Positions 17,873-25,344 of a stretch of DNA of 64,000 bases are shown in pieces. Source of the DNA: a bacterium (GTDB lineage Bacteria; Ratteibacteria; UBA8468; B48-G9; JAFGKM01); NCBI GenBank assembly GCA_023230585.1, contig JALNXB010000001.1:62001-126000 (forward strand), read 5' to 3'. Made by a program: the position numbers and the translations under genes. Positions within the stretch are counted from its first letter, which is position 1; each line of letters opens with the position of its first letter. The notes under the pieces are model-generated. The model was not told the DNA's origin and did not search any database. It saw nothing but the letters and a program-made list of their open reading frames with translations.

Positions 17873-18630
17873 CAAAAAAGTATGTGGTGTCTACTCACTC
17901 TGGAACTACGGTGCATACACCTTCTACACAACAATCGGGCACTCTGAGAACTTACCCTTCTGCATAAAAGGCATCTCCGAAGGGTTTAACAGGCTCAGTG
18001 TAGTAGAACAAAAGGCTTGAACCTTTTGTTAACAGCCCGATTCTTGCTTGAGTTGTAGTAGCACCTCGTAATTCGTTCATAGACACATACTTTTTTAACG
18101 AAAAGAAAAACAAAGGCAATGATAAAAGCATAAAAGAAAAGCGTATGGGGTGTTTACTCACTCTGGTACTACGGTGCATACACCTTTCCTTTTTTGCCTT
18201 CTACCCTTAGGGGATGTTTGGGGTAGTAAGTCCCCAAGAGTTTGCAAAGAGGTTAATGGGATGAGGTTTATCCGCCGAAGCTTGCATTTTAGCGCAGGTG
18301 GAGGGGTAGTTAGCAACTTAACCAAAAACGAAAGACGTAATGATAAAAGATGAGATTGCCCCCTGCATGTCATTCCGGACTTGATCCGGAATCTCGTTTT
18401 TACCGCTTCTGTTAAGTGGGTTAGGTTAGAGATCCTGAAACAAGTTCAGGATAACAAAATGTGGGAGTAGGGGAACAAAAGGCTTGAACCTTTTGTTAAC
18501 AGCCCCCCATTCCGCCTTTTGTAGTTAGTCTTGCGAGTTTTACCCGCCGAAGCCTTGGCGTAGGAGGGGCTTCGTAACGTGGCAATCTCGCCGAAGGCGG
18601 AAAAGGAATGGGAAGGAATAATAGTATGGT
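17873..18630. mobile_element. Non-coding repeat-built insertion splitting the Mrp module
   Basis: 758 bases with no credible gene, placed between two copies of a 28-bp repeat so that both flanking genes remain intact. Internal content: a roughly 43-base direct repeat (17881-17923 and 18144-18186, both centred on ACTACGGTGCATACACC), two copies of an AACAAAAGG-cttgaa-CCTTTTGTT hairpin (18006-18037 and 18473-18506), the ATTCCGGA palindrome (18367-18405), the ATCCTGAA palindrome (18431-18453) and a CATTCC...GGAATG module (18509-18609). All these modules recur elsewhere in the window. The element has no transposase, so it would have to be moved by other functions. Confidence 0.7.
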
Positions 18631-18658
18631 TAAAAGGGAGGATTGATGGATAAAGGGA
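18631..18658 (+). repeat. Right copy of the 28-bp direct repeat
   Basis: Identical to 17845-17872. This copy gives the downstream MrpB-like gene its own GGGAGG ribosome-binding site and ATG (18646). The arrangement is what a duplicated target site would leave. Confidence 0.9.
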
Positions 18659-19113
18659 TGAGCGAGATAGTTAAGGGTATTTCAAAAATAGTGTTCCCAT
18701 TTATTATACTTTTTGGCATTGCTCTTGTTTTATATGGGCATATTAATCCAGGGGGCGGATTTTCAGGTGGGGCTGTTTTGGCTGGAGGGTTTGTACTGCT
18801 TCTGCTTGCTTTTGGGAAAGATTATGTGTTTAAAGTTTTCCCTCCAAAAATTGCTCGGCTGATTGATAGTTTAGGGGCTTTAGGGTTTTTGTGTATTGCT
18901 GTTTTAGGGTTTACAGGAGGCCACTTCTTTTATAATTTCCTCAATAAAGGCCGGCTCTTCCATTTATGGAGTGGTGGTACGATGGTATTTGCTAATATTG
19001 CTATAGGTATGAAAATTTGTTCAGCTCTTTTTGTTGGCATTTCTGTTCTGTCTATGGCTCGCCTTGAAAAGAAAGAGAATGGGCCTATATATAGGCAGAG
19101 CGGGGAGGAATAA
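18646..19113 (+). CDS. MrpB/MnhB-like membrane subunit (MbhF type)
   Basis: 155 residues, about four membrane helices, with the MnhB family motif GHINPGGGFSGGAVLAGGF near residue 30. MrpB is part of the Na+/H+ antiporter module retained in Mbh hydrogenases. The ATG at 18646 lies within the right 28-bp repeat; its ribosome-binding site was duplicated along with it. It shares one base with the MrpC-like start. Confidence 0.9.
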   Translation: MDKGMSEIVKGISKIVFPFIILFGIALVLYGHINPGGGFSGGAVLAGGFVLLLLAFGKDYVFKVFPPKIARLIDSLGALGFLCIAVLGFTGGHFFYNFLNKGRLFHLWSGGTMVFANIAIGMKICSALFVGISVLSMARLEKKENGPIYRQSGEE

Positions 19114-19463
19114 TGGTTATATATCTTCTGGTTGCTCTTATTTTCTTTATAGGGTTATATGGTATTGTTGCTAAAAAGAATATCATAAAAATTATTATAG
19201 GGGCTAACATTGTGGGTTATGCAGTTAATCTGTTGTTTATAGTGATGGGGTATCAATGGGGCGGGATGGCTCCGGTGTTAACTGAAAAGACCAAACCAGA
19301 TGAATTCTATAAGTTAGCCGTTGACCCTTTACCTCAGGCACTTGTTTTAACATCAATAGTTATTGACCTTGCTTTCCTTGCTTTTTTGTCTGCACTTGCT
19401 ATCCGTCTTTATGAAAAGTATGAAACCTTTGATATAGAAAAGATGCGGAGGTTAAAAGGATGA
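19113..19463 (+). CDS. MrpC/NuoK-like membrane subunit (MbhG type)
   Basis: 116 residues with three membrane helices, matching MnhC/NuoK in size and pattern (IIKIIIGANIVGYAVNLLF; then PLPQALVLTSIVIDLAFLA with the typical DPLPQALVLTAIVI motif). It provides buried acidic residues of the ion path between the antiporter subunits. Starts and stops overlap both neighbours. Confidence 0.92.
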   Translation: MVIYLLVALIFFIGLYGIVAKKNIIKIIIGANIVGYAVNLLFIVMGYQWGGMAPVLTEKTKPDEFYKLAVDPLPQALVLTSIVIDLAFLAFLSALAIRLYEKYETFDIEKMRRLKG

Positions 19464-20965
19464 ACCTTATTGTTATGCCGGTGGTTATTTATTTAGGTTC
19501 TGCTTTTGTTATACCGTTGTTATTTAGGAAGAACGAGGAGTTGGCAGGGAAATTTACCTGTATATGCACGTTTCTTGCGTTTGTTATATCTATCCTTATA
19601 GGAATCAATGTTTTTTCTCAAGGTAGATTTATATCTTTTGCAGGCGGTTGGGAAAATCCCGTAGGTATAGCTTTAATGGTTGACCCTTTATCTGCGTTAT
19701 TTCTTATAGTATGCAATTTTATAACATTCTTCATACTACTATATTCAGATACCTATATGAAAAAATATACAGGTAGAATATATTTTAACTCTCTCTTTAT
19801 GTTAATGCTTGCAGGTATGAACGGTGTACTTATAAGTATGGATATATGGAACATTTTTGTCTTTTTTGAAATAGCTTCAATATCGTCTTTTATACTTGTT
19901 GCTTTTGGTTTGAAGGCAGAAGAGTTGGAAGCATCATTAAAATATACTATTATGGGGTTCTTGGCATCAACTATGATACTTTTTGGCATGGCTATGATAT
20001 ACGGGCTTACTGGGACCTTAAACCTGCCTGATATTGCATTTGCTTTATCTAAATTACCTCCTTCTCATTTATGGTTCACTGTTGCTCTGCTTTTGTCTGG
20101 GTATATATTAAAGATGGCTCTTGTACCTTTCCATACTTGGCTACCAGACGCTCATTCTATGGCACCTGCACCAGTGTCGGCTATATTGTCGAGCCTTTTT
20201 ATAAAAATTATAGGGTTTTACCTTGTGATACGTGTTTCTTTGAACCTTTTTGGGGATATATACCAGATAAAGACAGCGCTTATTGTGTTGGGAGTGGTGT
20301 CTATGATACTTGGCGGTATTATGGCTTATGGACAACAAAATATCAAACGGTTGTTTGCCTATTCTACTATCAGTCAGATAGGGTATTGTGCGATTGGAAT
20401 AGGTATTGGAGGTTACTTGGGATACCTTGGGGCTATTATGCATTTTATTGGGCACGCTTTTTCTAAATCACTACTATTTTTAGATATAGGCGCAATTGAA
20501 TATATGACAGGCACCACTGATTCTAATGATTTGGAAGGAATCAATGAGCAGATGCCTTTTACAACCTTATTTTCAAATATGGGAATGTTCGGAATATCAG
20601 GTATTCCTCCTTTAGGTAATTTTTGGAGTAAACTGATTATTATACTTGCAGCTGTAAAAGCAGGATACTTTGGGGTTGCTCTTTTATCAGTTTTTGTTGC
20701 TGTCTTAACTCTCGGGTATTTTCTTAAACTATTAAGGAACGTCTACTACAACAAACCTAAAACCAAAGAAGAAAAAAAAGAAGCTCCTTTGGGGTTGTTG
20801 GTGCCAATGGCAACCTTATCGTTTATGGTGCTATTTACAGGGGTTTTTCTGATACCTTCTATAAGAAAAACTGTTTTAGATAAAACCGTTGGAGTGATGG
20901 AAAACTTTTCGTATAAAAGTTTACATATTTCGGAAACCGATGAAAGTATATTGTTAGAAGAGTAA
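19460..20965 (+). CDS. MrpD/NuoN-like antiporter subunit (MbhH type; third antiporter subunit)
   Basis: 501 residues with about 14 membrane helices. Signatures: NIFVFFEIASISSFILVAF (helix-5 Glu), KMALVPFHTWLPDAHSMAPAP, VSAILSSLFIKIIGFY, and the IGHAFSKSLLFLDIGAI region. It is the canonical MrpD of the antiporter module and a main candidate for Na+ or H+ movement. Four-base overlap with MrpC; MrpE follows after 12 bases. Confidence 0.92.
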   Translation: MNLIVMPVVIYLGSAFVIPLLFRKNEELAGKFTCICTFLAFVISILIGINVFSQGRFISFAGGWENPVGIALMVDPLSALFLIVCNFITFFILLYSDTYMKKYTGRIYFNSLFMLMLAGMNGVLISMDIWNIFVFFEIASISSFILVAFGLKAEELEASLKYTIMGFLASTMILFGMAMIYGLTGTLNLPDIAFALSKLPPSHLWFTVALLLSGYILKMALVPFHTWLPDAHSMAPAPVSAILSSLFIKIIGFYLVIRVSLNLFGDIYQIKTALIVLGVVSMILGGIMAYGQQNIKRLFAYSTISQIGYCAIGIGIGGYLGYLGAIMHFIGHAFSKSLLFLDIGAIEYMTGTTDSNDLEGINEQMPFTTLFSNMGMFGISGIPPLGNFWSKLIIILAAVKAGYFGVALLSVFVAVLTLGYFLKLLRNVYYNKPKTKEEKKEAPLGLLVPMATLSFMVLFTGVFLIPSIRKTVLDKTVGVMENFSYKSLHISETDESILLEE

Positions 20966-20977
20966 AAGGAAAAAGAA

Positions 20978-21463
20978 ATGAGATACTTTTTTATGTTTAT
21001 AGTTTTGTATATTATCTGGCTAATGGTAACTTGCAATATGGAGGTTGCCAATTTTTATGCTGGGGCAATCGTTGCTTTAATTGTTACAGCGTTATTTGGG
21101 AAAGAATTTCCTTACCACCCTAAACATACTTTTCAAATAAAGAGATACTTTGCATTTATTAAATTTTTAGGTGTCTTTTTTGTGCAGGTTGTACATGCTA
21201 ACTTCATAATGGCTTATAGGGTTTTAAGTCCAAACTTACCAATTAAACCGGGGATAGTAGAGATACCTCTCTATCTTAAATCCCCTCTGGGTAGAGTAAT
21301 TCTTGCTAACGCTATCACTCTTGCGCCGGGCACTTTTACTATGGACATCACAAGTGATACACTTATATTACACTGGATATACGTACAGACAGAAGACCCA
21401 CATAAAGCAGAAGAAATTATATGCGGTAGGTTACAAAGAATTCTTAAGGAGGTATTTGAATGA
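20978..21463 (+). CDS. MrpE/MnhE-like membrane subunit
   Basis: 161 residues. N-terminal two to three helices are followed by a cytoplasmic domain with the MnhE motif ANAITLAPGTFTMDI. It belongs to the Mrp antiporter module. The ribosome-binding site is AAGGAAA, and the stop overlaps the MrpF start by four bases. Confidence 0.9.
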   Translation: MRYFFMFIVLYIIWLMVTCNMEVANFYAGAIVALIVTALFGKEFPYHPKHTFQIKRYFAFIKFLGVFFVQVVHANFIMAYRVLSPNLPIKPGIVEIPLYLKSPLGRVILANAITLAPGTFTMDITSDTLILHWIYVQTEDPHKAEEIICGRLQRILKEVFE

Positions 21464-21714
21464 TTGCCTTATTAGTTTTTTTAACAGTGTGTGTTGCTTT
21501 GTGTGTCTACAGAATTTTTGTTGGACCTACTTCTGCAGACAGGATGGTAGGGATAGATATTCTTGGTATAATAGTTGTGATATTTTGTGTTCTATTGGCG
21601 TTATACACAGGTTTTGATTATTATATGAATATAGGTATCGCTTGGTCAATTATTGGTTTTGTTAGTACAATCACTTTTGCAAAGTTTCTTGAAGGGAGGC
21701 ATTTAGATGAGTGA
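21460..21714 (+). CDS. MrpF/MnhF-like membrane subunit
   Basis: 84 residues, three membrane helices, with the MrpF motif RIFVGPTSADRMVGIDILG. It is a small subunit of the Mrp module. Eight-base overlap with MrpG. Confidence 0.92.
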   Translation: MIALLVFLTVCVALCVYRIFVGPTSADRMVGIDILGIIVVIFCVLLALYTGFDYYMNIGIAWSIIGFVSTITFAKFLEGRHLDE

Positions 21715-22027
21715 AGTTATTGGGCAAATATTTCTTGTTGTAGGGTTATGTTTTACATTTTTTGGATGTGTAGGGTTGGTAAGAATGCCTGACGTATACT
21801 GCAGGTTGCAGGCGGCAACAAAATGTGTTACTCTGGGAACAGGTAGTGTTTTGATAGGGGCTCTTATAATAACAGGGTTTACTGGTATAGGAATAAAATC
21901 TTTGGTATGTTTTATATTTCTTTTTTTAAACTCACCAACGGCTGCACACGCTCTTGCTAAATCAGCTAAAGCTGCTGGAGTGCCTGTCTGGAAAAAAACT
22001 GAACCTGATAAAAACAAAAATCTCTAA
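21707..22027 (+). CDS. MrpG/MnhG-like membrane subunit, last gene of the [NiFe] hydrogenase operon
   Basis: 106 residues, three helices, with the MnhG pattern (GCVGLVRMPDVYCRLQAATKC and later FLFLNSPTAAHALAKSA). It completes the MrpB-G set. A small hairpin (ACCTTT-ctt-AAAGGT, 22030-22044) follows the stop; it is too weak to call a terminator, and the hyp genes 44 bases on may be read through. Confidence 0.92.
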   Translation: MSEVIGQIFLVVGLCFTFFGCVGLVRMPDVYCRLQAATKCVTLGTGSVLIGALIITGFTGIGIKSLVCFIFLFLNSPTAAHALAKSAKAAGVPVWKKTEPDKNKNL

Positions 22028-22070
22028 CAACCTTTCTTAAAGGTCTTTAGCAACATTGTAAAAAAATAAA

Positions 22071-22340
22071 ATGCATGAACTTGTATTGATTTCAAATCTT
22101 TTAAAAATTCTTAACAAAATAAAAGAAGACGATAGGAATATATATTCTTTTCTGGCAATACATATTACTGTAAACCCATATAGTTGTATAGATGAGGAAA
22201 ATCTTAATTTTATGTTTCGCTCTGTAGTCGGAAAAGAAGAGATATATAAAGATGCTAAAATATGTGTAACAAGAGGGGCTAACCCTGCTGATAGAGAGTT
22301 TATACTTGATAATGTGGAGGTAGAGGTTTATGAAGAATAA
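22071..22340 (+). CDS. hypA: HypA-like nickel metallochaperone without the zinc ribbon
   Basis: 89 residues against about 113 for HypA. The N-terminus MHEL and the following fold (LNFMFRSVVGKEEIYKDAKICV) match HypA, including the N-terminal nickel-site residues M1, H2 and E3. The last part (ADREFILDNVEVEVYE) matches the HypA C-terminal strand. Between them, where HypA has its two CxxC zinc pairs, there is only a short RGANP linker. The only cysteines are single ones. The protein may still bind nickel and meet HypB but cannot hold the structural zinc. Overlaps the hypB fusion gene by 11 bases. Confidence 0.75.
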   Translation: MHELVLISNLLKILNKIKEDDRNIYSFLAIHITVNPYSCIDEENLNFMFRSVVGKEEIYKDAKICVTRGANPADREFILDNVEVEVYEE

Positions 22341-23448
22341 GGTTAAAACAATTAAGGTAGGAGCAAGCATATTGAAAGAAAATGATAAAATATCTGAAGA
22401 GAATAGGTTATTATTTGAAAAAAACAATGTGTGCTGTATAAATGTTATGGGGTCTCCCGGTTCGGGTAAAACATCTCTACTTGAGAAGACAATACCTAAA
22501 CTTAAATTAAAAAATATAAAACCTGGGGTTATAGAGGGAGATATAGAAGGAACGTTAGATGGTGAACGGCTTTTAAAATATGGTATACCTGTGGTGCAGA
22601 TAAACACAGGGGGAGCGTGTCATCTGGATGCCAATATGGTAAAGAAAGGCCTTGAGAACCTCAATTTGAATGAGATAGATATCCTATTTATTGAAAATGT
22701 TGGCAATCTTGTATGCCCTGCTGCGTTTACTCTCGGCGAAAGTTACAACGTTATTATTTCAAGTTGCCCAGAAGGAGAGGAAAAACCTTTAAAATATCCT
22801 TTGATGTTTAATATTTCTAATATATGCCTCCTTAATAAAATGGACTTGTCTGAACATTTGGATTTTAATACCAAACAATTTAAAGAGTACCTATTTAAGG
22901 TTGCGCCAGATACTAAACTTATACCGCTATCTTCAAAAACAGGAGATGGTTTTGAAGAATGGTTAGATTTTCTTTACTTGTCTGCCCCTGAAAATAAAAA
23001 AGAACGTATAGTGGTGGTAGGTTTGGGGGATAGGATGAAAGGGGACGATGCAGCAGGATGCGAAATAGCTGAACAACTTCATAAAGAGGATATCTCAGAG
23101 AATGTAAAAATAATTAATGCTGAAAACGCTATAGAAAACTATATTGGCGTGATAAAAGGATTTAAGCCAGATAGAATATATTTTGTTGACGCTGTTGACT
23201 TTAGTGGAACTCCAGGAGAAGTAAGACTTATGGAGGCAGGTTCTCTGGTAAGCAACACCTCTTCAACACATACTTTAGCTTTGCCGTTGATAATAGAAAA
23301 TATTAAAGCAGAAACTTCTGCAAAATGTACTATCGTTGGAGTTCAACCTAAAAAGATATTGTTTTCACAGAAGATTTCAAATGAGGTTAGGGAAGGTATT
23401 ATGAATGCAGTTAAAATGTTGAGGGAAATATTATGGAAAAAGAGATAG
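22330..23448 (+). CDS. hypB: HypB GTPase fused to a HycI-type hydrogenase maturation protease
   Basis: 372 residues in one frame. Residues about 1-220 are HypB: P-loop GSPGSGKTS (41-49), the metal site C97/H98 in GGACHLDA and C129 in LVCPAAF, and NKMD (169-172). Residues about 226-372 are a HycI/HyaD-family endopeptidase: VVVGLGDRMKGDDAAG with the nickel-sensing Asp at 240, FVDAVDFSGTPGEVRL with the second Asp, SSTHTLAL with the His, and IVGVQPKKILF. HypB loads nickel on the large subunit, and HycI then cuts off the C-terminal peptide, so the fusion joins consecutive steps. The ATG has a GGAGG-type site upstream. Confidence 0.9.
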   Translation: MKNKVKTIKVGASILKENDKISEENRLLFEKNNVCCINVMGSPGSGKTSLLEKTIPKLKLKNIKPGVIEGDIEGTLDGERLLKYGIPVVQINTGGACHLDANMVKKGLENLNLNEIDILFIENVGNLVCPAAFTLGESYNVIISSCPEGEEKPLKYPLMFNISNICLLNKMDLSEHLDFNTKQFKEYLFKVAPDTKLIPLSSKTGDGFEEWLDFLYLSAPENKKERIVVVGLGDRMKGDDAAGCEIAEQLHKEDISENVKIINAENAIENYIGVIKGFKPDRIYFVDAVDFSGTPGEVRLMEAGSLVSNTSSTHTLALPLIIENIKAETSAKCTIVGVQPKKILFSQKISNEVREGIMNAVKMLREILWKKR

Positions 23449-23798
23449 TTATGAAGTATGCAAATAAAGAAATCAAAATTTTAATGAAAGATAGCCGTTT
23501 AGCAAAAGCAATATGTGAGAAATTACCGTTTAAGGTGAATGTAAATGTTTGGGGTAGAGAAATCTATTTTGAGATACCTGTAAAGTCCAGTATAACAGAC
23601 TCTGTAATAGAACTTGAAGAAGGAGATGTGGCTTACTGGCCAGATGGAAGGTGTCTATGCTTTTTTTTCGGACCCACCCCAGCAAGCACAGGAACAAAAC
23701 CAAAAGCTGCCGGTTATGTTGAGGTGGTTGGAAGGGTTACTTCTGATTTGAAAGAACTTGAAAAGGTGAAATCAGGAGAAGAGGTGGTAATTGAATGA
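23433..23798 (+). CDS. Cyclophilin-like domain protein (TM1367/DUF369 type)
   Basis: 121 residues. The sequence matches the small cyclophilin-like family: EGDVAYWPDGRCLCFFFGPTP followed by a PKAAGYVEVVGRV strand. The 21-residue motif is given in two parts: EGDVAYWPDG and CLCFFFGPTP. Members are single beta-barrel domains of unknown biochemical role. The gene overlaps the end of the hypB-hycI fusion by 16 bases and has an AGGGA ribosome-binding site inside it, so it is the third gene of the hyp unit and may assist maturation. That link is inference from position. Confidence 0.75.
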   Translation: MEKEIVMKYANKEIKILMKDSRLAKAICEKLPFKVNVNVWGREIYFEIPVKSSITDSVIELEEGDVAYWPDGRCLCFFFGPTPASTGTKPKAAGYVEVVGRVTSDLKELEKVKSGEEVVIE

Positions 23799-23817
23799 AG
23801 ACGTAAAAAACATAAAA

Positions 23818-23979
23818 GACCCCCTCACCTTGCATCCTCTCCCCCAAAAGGAGAGGCAAATAAGGAAAGATTGTCATTCTGGGGTTTATCCCGAGTACCC
23901 TCGAGGGGCTTAACAGGCTCATAGTAGTAGAACAAAAGGCTTAAACCTTTTGTTAACAGCCTCCCCATTCCGTCTTTTT
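23818..23979. repeat. Mosaic repeat cluster between the hyp genes and the AAA ATPase
   Basis: The modules are recognisable copies of those seen elsewhere. There is a CCCTCACC...CTCTCCCCC-aaaa-GGAGAG hairpin (23821-23856), a GTCATTCtGGgtTTATCCC unit (23872-23892), the AACAAAAGG-cttaaa-CCTTTTGTT hairpin (23929-23962) and the start of a CCCCATTCCG module (23963-23976). The cluster ends directly at the promoter of the next gene. Confidence 0.7.
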
Positions 23980-23982
23980 TAG

Positions 23983-24011
23983 TTGACTTTCTACTTATTT
24001 GGTAGTATAAT
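23983..24011 (+). promoter_or_regulatory. Strong sigma-70-type promoter of the AAA/DUF4143 gene
   Basis: TTGACT (23983-23988), 17-base spacer, TATAAT (24006-24011). Transcription would start near 24018, so the ATPase has its own promoter independent of the hydrogenase genes. Confidence 0.75.
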
Positions 24012-24056
24012 ACAAAAAAGTTGATACTTTTATGCAATATAATGGAAGAATATAAA

Positions 24057-25313
24057 ATGATTAGAGATATTTTGATTATTCAAAAGCGAGAACTGGAACA
24101 AAAACAGAAAGAAAGGTTTATTGAGAGGCAGGTTGATTATACAACACCTATGAAAAACGATTTAGTAAAGGTGATTATTGGTCCTCGCCGGGCGGGAAAA
24201 TCTTCACTTGCTTTCAATATGCTTAAATCATTAAAAGAAAAATTTGGTTATGTCAATTTTGATGATGAAAGACTTGTTGGGATTAAAAATTATGATGATA
24301 TCATTAATGCTATTGAGTCTGTTTACGACAACCCAAAATTTATTTTGTTTGATGAAATACAGAACCTTACCAAATGGGAACTGTTTGTAAACCGTTTACA
24401 AAGGCAAGGGTACAACCTTGTTATTACTGGTAGTAACTCAAATCTTTTAAGCAAAGAACTTGCTTCTCATCTTACCGGTAGACATATCTTGATAAATATT
24501 TTGCCTTTTTCGTTTGCGGAGTTTTTAACAGCAGGGGCAGAACATCTAATCCTAACAGAAAGCGAAAAGAGAGCAAAACTTTCAGACTATATTTACTGTG
24601 GTGGATACCCTGAACCTCTTTTTAAACAACTGGATGAAAAAGAATATCTTGCTACTCTTTATAACTCAATTATTTATAAAGATATCATTAGCCGATTTAA
24701 AATTCGTATTGTGCCAGCAATAGAAAACCTTGCGGGATATCTTTTATCTAATACAGGTAGAGAGTTTTCTTATAATACATTGTGTAAAATTTCTGGTTGT
24801 GGAAGTGTCCATACAGTAGACAAGTATCTACAATACCTTGAAGAGTCTTTTCTATTTTTTAAAATACATAGGTTCTCTCCTAACTTTGAAGGGCAACTAA
24901 GTTCTAATAAGAAAGTCTACTGTATTGATAATGGTTTTATTCAAAGCAGATCTTTTAAGACAGAAGACTATATTTCAACCCTATACGAAAATGTTGTAGC
25001 GGTTAAACTCAAGAAAGACGAGATGAACGGAGGGGCAAAGGTATTTTACTGGAAACACCCTCTTCAACAGGAGGTTGATTTTGTCCTTAAAGATGGTGTA
25101 GAAGTAAAGAAATTGATACAGGTATGTTGGAATATTGAAGATGTACAAAAAAGAGAGAAAAAAGAAAAATCTTTGATGAAAGCAGGTAATCAAGTAAAAT
25201 GCGATAACTTGTTTGTTCTTAATGATAATTATGAAGGGGAAGAAGAATTTACATGGTTTGGGGTAACCAGAACAATTAAATATATTTCTTTATGGAAATG
25301 GTTACTTGAGTAA
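24057..25313 (+). CDS. AAA-14/DUF4143 family ATPase
   Basis: 418 residues from the ATG at 24057, chosen because GGAAG lies 8 bases before it; ATG 24042 is an alternative. P-loop GPRRAGKSS and Walker B FILFDEIQN define the N-terminal AAA_14 domain. VITGSNSNLLSKELASHLTG is the sensor region, and the C-terminal third is DUF4143 (GREFSYNTL, QEVDFVLKDG with a nuclease-like acidic pattern). These proteins are widespread in anaerobes, often in many copies, and their function is not settled. The gene sits between two repeat clusters and interrupts the hyp genes. Confidence 0.85.
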   Translation: MIRDILIIQKRELEQKQKERFIERQVDYTTPMKNDLVKVIIGPRRAGKSSLAFNMLKSLKEKFGYVNFDDERLVGIKNYDDIINAIESVYDNPKFILFDEIQNLTKWELFVNRLQRQGYNLVITGSNSNLLSKELASHLTGRHILINILPFSFAEFLTAGAEHLILTESEKRAKLSDYIYCGGYPEPLFKQLDEKEYLATLYNSIIYKDIISRFKIRIVPAIENLAGYLLSNTGREFSYNTLCKISGCGSVHTVDKYLQYLEESFLFFKIHRFSPNFEGQLSSNKKVYCIDNGFIQSRSFKTEDYISTLYENVVAVKLKKDEMNGGAKVFYWKHPLQQEVDFVLKDGVEVKKLIQVCWNIEDVQKREKKEKSLMKAGNQVKCDNLFVLNDNYEGEEEFTWFGVTRTIKYISLWKWLLE

Positions 25314-25344
25314 AAATGTACCTCTTTTGTGAAGGGATTCCCCC

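Noticed and set aside
17881..18186. CRISPR array suggested by repeated units in the insertion
   Set aside because: There are only two copies of the 43-base unit, the spacing of about 220 bases is too long, and no cas genes are present.
18150..18373. Open frames on both strands inside the insertion in the Mrp module
   Set aside because: They consist of repeat modules that recur in other gaps, have no family match and no ribosome-binding site. Short open frames at 7591-7913 and 25316-25603 were rejected for the same reason.
22030..22044. ACCTTT-ctt-AAAGGT hairpin after the MrpG-like gene, considered as a terminator
   Set aside because: Only six weak pairs and no proper T run; read-through into hypA is as likely.
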